From: Allocoprobacillus sp002160865
Lineage (GTDB): Bacteria; Bacillota_I; Bacilli_A; Erysipelotrichales; Coprobacillaceae
DNA length: 64,000 nt
Direction of reading: 5' to 3'
NCBI RefSeq assembly: GCF_042850985.1
Contig: NZ_AP031415.1
Span: forward strand, 1,984,001-2,048,000
Part shown: one piece after another, positions 58,360-64,000 of the stretch
Layout: every line of letters begins with the position of its first letter
Position numbering within the stretch: the first letter of the stretch is position 1
Notes under the pieces: generated by a model
Seen by the model: the letters and a program-made list of their open reading frames with translations, nothing else
What the model was told of the DNA's origin: nothing
Database searches by the model: none
Program-made: the position numbers and the translations under genes

Positions 58360-59553
58360 TTATGCGATTAGACGCTGAACCTCTGATTTTGCGGTATCTA
58401 TGGACGCATGAGCGTACCAGTTCATTGTGATACTAATGTTTGAATGCCCCATGATATACCGTAAATCTTTTGGGTTCATGTTCTTGCTTGCCAGCCTTGT
58501 GCAGAACGTATGGCGTAGCGTATGCGGTGTGATATGTGGCAAGGGGTTATCCTTATGGTACTTGTTGTATTTCTTTACCATACGGACAAATAAAGCATTG
58601 TAATCAATCGCAACTTTGGGTTTGCCTTTATGATTGACAAATAAAAAATTGCTCTGTCCGTCTATCACAAATGGTTCTGCCTTTGGGCGTTTTTTCATAA
58701 CCCGTTGAAATGCCTGTATTGTTTCTCTGCTTAATGGCACTTGCCTTATTCCGCTCTTTGTTTTAGGCGTTTCAATATAATAGCCCTGTTCCTTGCTCTT
58801 TAATAACTGGTGGTCGATAATCACAACTTCATTCTTGAAATCAATATCGGCTACTGTCAGCCCGCACAGTTCCGAGATACGAAGTCCTGTCTTTAATAAT
58901 ATCAGCACATCATCATAATGCTTGTGATACACATTGTCTGTTTTGATGAATGAGAGTAAGGCTTGTTCCTGTTCCTCTGTCAATGCGACTTTCTCTTTGG
59001 TATCATTTTCTAGGACTTCATTTAACTTGAAATCAAAGGGATTTTTCCTTACGCAATCGTCTTGTATGGCGATATAGAATGACGCTTTTAACGAGCGTTT
59101 ATGGTTGTTAATGGTATTGTAGGAAAAACCTTTGTCTTTCATGCGTAACGCCCATTCCTTAGCGTCAGAGGGTTTGATTGTATCAATGCTCCTCGCACCT
59201 AACTTGTCCTCTTTCAATAACCGCATGAGTTGTTCCCGTTGTTTCATTGTGCTTTTCTTCACATTTGCCCTCTGTGCGTTCTGTTTGGCATAGAGTTGGC
59301 AAAGCGTCATTTTCTTGCCTGTGCTGTCGATACCGTCCTCAATATCCCGTCTTATCTGCTGTTCCAGTTCTCGAAGTGAGGGTTTTTCCCGTTTTCCCTT
59401 TGGTGTCGGGTCTGTAGGTGTCAATCTCCAAGCATACACATATTTTGTGTTTCCAAATGCGTCTACATATTTATATAAGTATTTTCCGTCTGTTCGTTGG
59501 CTCTCTCCAGTATGCAGGATACGACCTTTGTTATCCCGTCTTTTTTCTTTCAT
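58360..59553 (-). CDS. int: Tn916-type tyrosine integrase
   Basis: A 397-aa integrase closely resembling Int-Tn916: KEKRRDNKGRILHTGESQRT at the start (arm-binding domain), TLCQLYAKQNAQR (about 93), ASFYIAIQDDCVRKNPFDF (about 170), then the catalytic domain with R (LKTGLRISEL), K (TPKTKSG), HxxR (HTLRHTFC), H (MGHSNI) and the nucleophile Y (MNWYAH). It integrates and, with Xis, excises the element. GAAAGGAG precedes the ATG. It is the last gene of rep-xis-int. Confidence 0.95.
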   Translation of the reverse strand: MKEKRRDNKGRILHTGESQRTDGKYLYKYVDAFGNTKYVYAWRLTPTDPTPKGKREKPSLRELEQQIRRDIEDGIDSTGKKMTLCQLYAKQNAQRANVKKSTMKQREQLMRLLKEDKLGARSIDTIKPSDAKEWALRMKDKGFSYNTINNHKRSLKASFYIAIQDDCVRKNPFDFKLNEVLENDTKEKVALTEEQEQALLSFIKTDNVYHKHYDDVLILLKTGLRISELCGLTVADIDFKNEVVIIDHQLLKSKEQGYYIETPKTKSGIRQVPLSRETIQAFQRVMKKRPKAEPFVIDGQSNFLFVNHKGKPKVAIDYNALFVRMVKKYNKYHKDNPLPHITPHTLRHTFCTRLASKNMNPKDLRYIMGHSNISITMNWYAHASIDTAKSEVQRLIA

Positions 59554-59631
59554 GGTGTCTGCTCCTTTCCTTGTTGGAAAGAGCCTTGATATGACTTGTG
59601 TTCATCATAACACATACAAGGCTCATTTGCA

Positions 59632-59835
59632 TTAGATTGCGTCCAATTTATCAATAACCTGTTCAAATTGTCGGCGTTTAATCTGTATGCGGTTGCCATT
59701 CATAATGAGCCAGCCAGCGTCTTTGTTTTCCTCTGCCAATCGTCTTAACTTGTTTTCTCCGATACGGAAATACTTTGACGCTTCTTCAATGGTAAGGGTG
59801 TATTTTTCCCATACGGGAATATCGTTGTTATTCAT
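59632..59835 (-). CDS. xis: Tn916-type excisionase
   Basis: A 67-aa protein, the same length as Tn916 Xis and nearly identical in its core (YTLTIEEASKYFRIGENKLR, WLIMNGNRIQIKR). It is a winged-helix DNA-bending protein that steers Int towards excision. Its ATG shares one base with the rep stop, and int follows 80 bp on, so expression of replication, excision and integration functions is linked. Confidence 0.95.
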   Translation of the reverse strand: MNNNDIPVWEKYTLTIEEASKYFRIGENKLRRLAEENKDAGWLIMNGNRIQIKRRQFEQVIDKLDAI

Positions 59836-60926
59836 CAGATACCCCCTTTCCCATGTTTCGTGTCATACTGGATATAGGGGATAAGGTCGGTGCGGTTTAT
59901 CCTCTGTAAATGGGCGGTTAATTTACTGGAAAGGGAATTGCTGTATCTTGCCTTATCAAGCATAGTTCCTACTTTTTCCAGTCCACCTAATGCGTCATGT
60001 TCTTCTAAGAAATAAAAACTTTTGACAGCGGAAATCACGCCACCCTCTGTGAGCCATTGCTGTGTTTCTTCAAGAGAATTTTGCTGTTTTGGTACTTGCA
60101 GTTTTAAGACTTCCACAGCCCCTAAAAAGCGTTCCCAAAACCGACAAGTTTTCCACCTGCTCTTATTACTTTCGTTTCTGTTTGGTACGACAAAGCGTAG
60201 GTTGTTTGCCAATAGACCGAAAGCAAGTTCTCCAAGTTCCAGCGGTCTTTCCTTGAATGTCATGGCAAAAGCATGAGCCTTATCATCACGCAGTTGCATT
60301 TCTGTCCGTTTCCAACTGCCGACTTCATCAAGTGTCTTATTATGTTTTGAACAGACTTCCTTATCCTTATCATAAAAGCGGTAGGACAATCCCGATTTGC
60401 CAGCACCGATATAAACAGTCTTTGCGGTGTCGAAATCATCAAACTTGCTTTCGTCAAAGTGGTAGCCCTCACTATTCGAGATAAATTCCTCTTTTTCGCA
60501 TTTCTTCTTTATCTGATCTATGGTAAAAAATGGCTTTTCGTTTTTATCGTCAATGGCAATATCAAGCCTTGTGAAGTGGAAGTTATCCCGTCCGTATCTT
60601 CGCTCACAATGTTTGAACATATCCCCAAAAGTATAATTCCTATTGTCGAGAATACGGAAAATATCATCACAACCTCTGCCAGTCATAACAAGATAACAGC
60701 CTAACCCTTGTGGGTTATCCTCTGTTTTTCTTGCGTCCCCCGATACATAAATATCTCCAATCTGCCAGCGTGCTTGATAAGTTTTGTATTTAATGCTTGC
60801 CGGATAGACATTGAAAATATCAGTCGGTAAACCTAAAATGTGCATGATGACATCTTCTGCGGTTGCAGTATCAAATACAATGCTGATGTAATCAATCTTA
60901 ACGGATAAATTTTTGTGTGTAGTTAT
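59835..60926 (-). CDS. Rep_trans-type replication/relaxase protein, non-ATG start
   Basis: The first ATG (60845, MHILGLPTDIF) would remove the conserved first strand. Upstream, the frame continues VKIDYISIVFDTATAEDVIM, equivalent to LDYVRIRF in MobT, back to ATA 60926, which stands 9 nt after AGGAG; no ATG, GTG or TTG is available there. With that start the protein has 363 aa. RLDIAIDDKNEKPF and ELGELAFGLLANNLRF match Rep_trans proteins of small rolling-circle elements, which replicate or mobilise the excised circle. A mutated ATG or a sequencing fault is the alternative. Confidence 0.8.
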   Translation of the reverse strand: MTTHKNLSVKIDYISIVFDTATAEDVIMHILGLPTDIFNVYPASIKYKTYQARWQIGDIYVSGDARKTEDNPQGLGCYLVMTGRGCDDIFRILDNRNYTFGDMFKHCERRYGRDNFHFTRLDIAIDDKNEKPFFTIDQIKKKCEKEEFISNSEGYHFDESKFDDFDTAKTVYIGAGKSGLSYRFYDKDKEVCSKHNKTLDEVGSWKRTEMQLRDDKAHAFAMTFKERPLELGELAFGLLANNLRFVVPNRNESNKSRWKTCRFWERFLGAVEVLKLQVPKQQNSLEETQQWLTEGGVISAVKSFYFLEEHDALGGLEKVGTMLDKARYSNSLSSKLTAHLQRINRTDLIPYIQYDTKHGKGGI

Positions 60927-61027
60927 AGTGCATTACTCCTTTCGTACTTCCCGTTTTTTTGCGGGGTAAAAATCGTGTTTTTTCCTTTATTTATCACAGT
61001 TTCTGGGTACTATGACATGTATGCGCA

Positions 61028-61142
61028 GGGCGGTGTTACATATACGCCCTTTACGAACGCCTAAAGGCGTTCCTTTTCTTCCTGTGTCTGCTCCGTTCTT
61101 AACGCTCACGAGCCTTGTAAGGCTCGTGGCTAAACGGAACAG
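61028..61142. repeat. Cluster of three hairpins, candidate replication or transfer origin
   Basis: GGGCG/CGCCC (61028-61049), AACGCC/GGCGTT (61056-61071) and a nested stem of CTGCTCCGTT/AACGGAACAG around CACGAGCC/GGCTCGTG (61088-61142) lie in the 460-bp gap between divergent rep and repressor genes. No gene is convincing in this gap. It is the natural place for the double-strand origin or oriT acted on by the Rep_trans protein. The MobT-type CTAACAG core is absent. Confidence 0.55.
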
Positions 61143-61313
61143 CCCCAGTCAGAAACCTTATTTTCGGTCTGATAGTCCATACCTATTCATGCTATCAAAA
61201 TGAAAATATCTATTCTATATGCTTACTCAAGCGTGTGATTGACCCTAGCGTGCTTAATCACTCTATCTGATATGATAATAACGCCATTAGAATTACTTGT
61301 CAAGAAGTTTTTG

Positions 61314-61342
61314 TTGACTTTTGGATATAGATTAAGTATGAT
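61314..61342 (+). promoter_or_regulatory. Promoter of the XRE repressor gene
   Basis: TTGACT and TATGAT with a 17-bp spacer lie 50 bp before the gene, a near-consensus sigma-A promoter. GAAAGGAG lies 15 nt before the start codon. Confidence 0.8.
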
Positions 61343-61392
61343 ATGCTTATAAATACCAAAAAAAGCAACGAAAGGAGCGGTTATACTAAGTT

Positions 61393-62064
61393 ATGGAGCA
61401 TTATGAAAAGAAAATCAGTTTCTTAGGAGAGAACATACAAACCATAAGAAAACATAGAGGAATGAAACAACAGGAACTGGCGGACAAAATCGGTATCAAT
61501 ATGCAGAGCCTTTCCAAGATTGAACGTGGTGTGAATTATCCTACCTTTGATACGCTGGAAAAGATAATGGACGTGCTGGGTGTAACGCCCAATGAATTAT
61601 TGTCGGGAGAATGGAAGTATATCGATCACACCGAGCCATATATCATGGATATTATCAAACGGGAACAGGACTTCAATGTTTCTTTAGATTATCTGTCTGA
61701 AAATGAATTTTTCGATAATGAAAACGAATACAGATTTTACATGGAAACCATATTGATTAGATACATCAGCAATTATCTTTCTAATGAGGTTGTAGAAATT
61801 GAAGAACTTATGGAAATCAAACAGTTGATACAGCGTCAAAAAATAGAACGCATGATGAAAGTACATAAGGAAATGCGAGGGTTAGACCGATACAGAGAAC
61901 AGCCGAAAGAATACAAATATCACAACCCTTATGATGACTGGATATTCCGTCAACTTGCAGATATAGATAACAGAAAAAATATTCCTAATACTTCTCCACA
62001 AGTAGACTTTAATGAGGGAGATTATGAAGATTATCTAAAGGCGAAATGGAACAGAGGTCTTTAA
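61393..62064 (+). CDS. XRE-family repressor-like regulator
   Basis: A 223-aa protein with an N-terminal HTH (about 12-68, HRGMKQQELADKIGINMQSL then SKIERGVNYPTFDTLEKIMD) and a long helical acidic domain with no recognised effector or protease motif. Such regulators control excision and transfer of ICEs and mobilizable elements. It is divergent from rep-xis-int across the hairpin cluster and probably represses it. A strong promoter and a terminator make it a single-gene unit. Confidence 0.88.
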   Translation: MEHYEKKISFLGENIQTIRKHRGMKQQELADKIGINMQSLSKIERGVNYPTFDTLEKIMDVLGVTPNELLSGEWKYIDHTEPYIMDIIKREQDFNVSLDYLSENEFFDNENEYRFYMETILIRYISNYLSNEVVEIEELMEIKQLIQRQKIERMMKVHKEMRGLDRYREQPKEYKYHNPYDDWIFRQLADIDNRKNIPNTSPQVDFNEGDYEDYLKAKWNRGL

Positions 62065-62093
62065 TTTCCTCTTGCATGGAAGATACAGCAAAT

Positions 62094-62158
62094 AAAAAGC
62101 CCAGTAAAGAGTGCAAAGCACCACCAATGGTGGCAAGGCTCTTGACAGGGCTTTTTCT
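62094..62158 (+). terminator. Branched terminator after the repressor
   Basis: AAAAGCCC pairs with GGGCTTTT, followed by TCTTTT, and encloses AAGAG/CTCTT and CACC/GGTG stems. Confidence 0.75.
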
Positions 62159-62312
62159 TTTCTGTGATTGATAATCAAGAGGAAGAAAAGAAAAGTGTGT
62201 ATTTTCCAAGATAGAAAAATATTAAGAGGTATGCTGATTTTTATTGTGGTGGATATATGGAACTGTTATAATATGGGCATGAAGAAAGCGACAAATTAGA
62301 AGTTGTAAGGAT

Positions 62313-62933
62313 GTGTTTCAAATGACAAAAGAAGAACGACAAAAATATAAAGAACTAACAAAAGTTTTGCCTAAAATGCTTAAAGATAAAATTAAAAAAT
62401 ATAAGTTTAAGAAAAAAGATTTTATGATTTGGTATAGTACAAAGGAATTATTCTTTGATTTGCTTATTGGTGTGAAAGTAAAGTCAGATGATAAGTGTTA
62501 TTGTACTGCTATAGAAACAATCAAACCATTGTGGTTAGATGATTTGTTATGGGATTTATTGAAAATGGAAACCAATAAAAAAGAACCATTAAGTTTGAGA
62601 ACTATTGGTGCATTTACAGTTAGCGGTGCTGAATTGTTTAAAAATGAAACAGAATTAAAAGAATGGACAATCAGTGAATTAGAAGAAATCATAGATAATT
62701 ATTTAGAACATTTTTATAAAACTGCTCAATCATCTTCAATCTGTGATTTTTACAATAATTTAGAAAATTCTATATACCATGTTGAATTAAGAAAAGCATT
62801 ATCATTGATTCACGAGCATAAATATCAAGGTGCTTTAGATTATTTGAAAGACAAAGGTGAAGGTATTTTTAAGAATGGTGATGTATCTATAAATAATGCA
62901 ATCAGAGAATACTGTATAAATCAACTTTCATAG
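62313..62933 (+). CDS. Unknown 206-aa protein
   Basis: Start ATG 62313 or ATG 62322 (AAGG 11 nt before the latter). Lys-rich N-terminus (TKEERQKYKELTKVLPKMLK), then WYSTKELFFDLLIGVKVKSD and a helical C-terminus (LSLIHEHKYQGALDYLKDKG). There is no signal peptide or membrane helix. AT-rich. It follows the repressor terminator and may belong to the mobilizable element or to ICE-2 beyond it. I recognise no family, though the SALIxxxDY-like end recalls helical-repeat folds. Confidence 0.6.
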   Translation: MFQMTKEERQKYKELTKVLPKMLKDKIKKYKFKKKDFMIWYSTKELFFDLLIGVKVKSDDKCYCTAIETIKPLWLDDLLWDLLKMETNKKEPLSLRTIGAFTVSGAELFKNETELKEWTISELEEIIDNYLEHFYKTAQSSSICDFYNNLENSIYHVELRKALSLIHEHKYQGALDYLKDKGEGIFKNGDVSINNAIREYCINQLS

Positions 62934-63016
62934 ATGGATAAAATCCAGTTTGTAGTGCAGTAAATTCCAGTTTGTAGAACTGTATTAAATCATCAAATCA
63001 CATAGAGGTGGCGATT

Positions 63017-63760
63017 ATGCGATATAAAAAATTTTTATTAGGTGTTATAGCAAGCGTGCTTTGTCTAGGACTATTAAATGGTTGTAGCAGTTATTCGCAT
63101 GATTTTAACTCTAGTGAAGAAGCACAAAAATATATCTTATCCAAATTAAAGGACAAATACAATGAAGAATTTATTATTACAGAAGTGAAGAAGTACAAAG
63201 AAGAAAAAATAGGATTAAACTGGATTATGGCAGAAGTTTCCAGTAAAGAAAATTCTTCTCAAACTGCTACTATATATACACGAAATACTGGACTTTTTGA
63301 GGATAGTTACCATGTTTATTACTATTCTGATGAAATAAAAGAACTTGCAACTCCTTTATTTCAAGATAAGCCTTTTATAAGAGGTTATCAAATTGAAGTT
63401 CAAGGGCATACAACCACGACAGAATGGAATGGTAAGGAAAGTGTAGAAGAATATCTGAAAAAAAGGGAATATGAAATAGAAACAAGTATATATCTTAATG
63501 AGGGAAAAACTGATAAAGAATATGCAGAAGAACTTTCCTATATCATGCAAGAAATTGTAGAAAGTGATTTGGTTTTTAATATTTCAGTATATACAAGCGA
63601 TGATAACCTTATTTTCTATTCTCTACCAGAACAGCACAGTCAACCAGACGTAGAAGTGATTTTGGAAAAAATGGCAGATGTTAAAAGACAACAAAAAACG
63701 CAAAAAGATTATAAGGAATGGAAGAAACAAAATCAGAACAATGAAACAAATTCTGATTGA
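63017..63760 (+). CDS. Lipoprotein of unknown function
   Basis: A 247-aa lipoprotein from ATG 63017 behind GAGGTGG. The signal sequence ends in lipobox LLNGC (Cys at about 23). The mature part is soluble, with paired Glu/Lys-rich helices and a tail KKQNQNNETNSD. It is probably exported and anchored to the outer face of the membrane. A small membrane-protein gene follows after 23 bp and may be its partner. I recognise no family. Surface or mating-pair exclusion functions are possible for ICE lipoproteins but unsupported here. Confidence 0.7.
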   Translation: MRYKKFLLGVIASVLCLGLLNGCSSYSHDFNSSEEAQKYILSKLKDKYNEEFIITEVKKYKEEKIGLNWIMAEVSSKENSSQTATIYTRNTGLFEDSYHVYYYSDEIKELATPLFQDKPFIRGYQIEVQGHTTTTEWNGKESVEEYLKKREYEIETSIYLNEGKTDKEYAEELSYIMQEIVESDLVFNISVYTSDDNLIFYSLPEQHSQPDVEVILEKMADVKRQQKTQKDYKEWKKQNQNNETNSD

Positions 63761-63783
63761 TGTAGTAATAAAGGAGTGAAAAA

Positions 63784-64000
63784 ATGATTTACGAACCCGA
63801 AAATCTAAAAAAGAAAAGAGCAATGTATGAAAAAAAGATAAATGGCTCATTAGATTAGCCTTTCTATTTTGGGCGGTACTGCTATTTATTTATGTGAACA
63901 TAGTAATTCCCTATGTAAAATCAACAATTGGTTTTTTAGGCATTATCGTTGGTGGTATTGCCGTTATTACTATTGTTTATTTCTTTATCATGTTCTTTGT
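63784..64000 (+). CDS. Small membrane protein with a possible -1 frameshift, runs off the edge
   Basis: ATG 63784 (AAAGGAG upstream) opens a 24-codon frame (MIYEPENLKKKRAMYEKKIN) that stops at TAG. The heptamer A-AAA-AAG lies in the right phase at 63830-63837. Moving back one base there gives DKWLIRLAFLFWAVLLFIYV and two membrane helices to the window edge. It is either programmed -1 frameshifting or loss of one A from a homopolymer. The first part is basic and cytosolic; the second is membrane. Confidence 0.55.

Larger units (their letters stand above)
58162..63000 (-). mobile_element. Probable integrative mobilizable element with Tn916-type int/xis
   Basis: Directly after tcpD lies a minus-strand rep-xis-int group, with int facing ICE-2, and a divergent repressor to its right. 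This orientation is opposite to that of int in Tn916, and the ICE genes that should follow tcpD are absent, so the module is probably an independent element inserted in ICE-2. Direct repeats GTGGTAAA (58282, 58346) and GTGGTTAAAA (58334) between the int stop and tcpD look like integrase arm sites. The right end is not located and may be beyond the window. Confidence 0.6.

Noticed and set aside
61012..61203. A 63-codon frame across the hairpin cluster
   Set aside because: It reads straight through all three hairpins, has no ribosome site, and the codons are arranged by the inverted repeats.
1..64000. CRISPR array, rRNA operon or complete tRNA
   Set aside because: I saw no regularly spaced direct repeats, no rRNA sequence, and only the one tRNA 3' half.

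Overview
The window looks like the chromosome of a low-G+C Gram-positive gut anaerobe of the Bacillota. Gene style and content suggest Erysipelotrichia/Coprobacillaceae, but that is an inference and no rRNA or other marker is present to prove it. About 36 kb of AT-rich chromosome (about 13.1-49.4 kb) lies between two relatives of Tn916, which are visibly richer in G+C.

ICE-1 (1 to about 13.0 kb) is read on the minus strand and runs off the left edge. From right to left it has a thioester/VaFE surface adhesin, orf23, orf22, a VanZ-like gene, orf21 (TcpA), an unknown gene, oriT, orf20 (MobT), a DUF3789 peptide, orf19 (TcpD), a small zinc protein, two ardA-like genes and orf17 (TcpE). An IS21-family element with a 5-bp target duplication splits the second ardA gene.

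The chromosomal block starts with debris: an ISL3-type transposase remnant, a broken NusG/LoaP-like gene and an IS1595-type element. Next come the regulatory half of an exopolysaccharide operon (Wzz, CpsB, CpsD, GDSL protein) with no glycosyltransferases, an AAA-ATPase/PD-(D/E)XK gene, and an unrecognised coiled-coil operon. Carbon genes follow: a GH4 phospho-glucosidase with a frameshifted GntR gene, two tandem GH1 phospho-beta-glucosidases and a GH36 alpha-galactosidase. An aconitase-isocitrate dehydrogenase-GntR operon with a visible operator can make 2-oxoglutarate, and glutamine synthetase III is encoded nearby. The right part of the block is decaying: an aldo/keto reductase with an internal deletion, an ABC ATPase split by a nonsense codon, and carboxymuconolactone-decarboxylase paralogues.

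ICE-2 begins at about 49.5 kb beside the 3' half of a tRNA gene, which is probably an attachment site. It repeats the ICE-1 order on the plus strand up to TcpD (58161). It is then interrupted by a convergent rep-xis-int module with a Tn916-type integrase and excisionase, probably a separate integrative mobilizable element. A repressor, an unknown gene, a lipoprotein and a membrane-protein gene with a possible -1 frameshift site follow.

The most noteworthy signals are: terminator-like hairpins placed just upstream of ICE genes in both elements; conserved non-AUG starts for the relaxase/replication proteins; paired oriT regions; the unknown coiled-coil operon; a response regulator that has lost its phosphorylation residues; and a perfect operator over the aconitase promoter.
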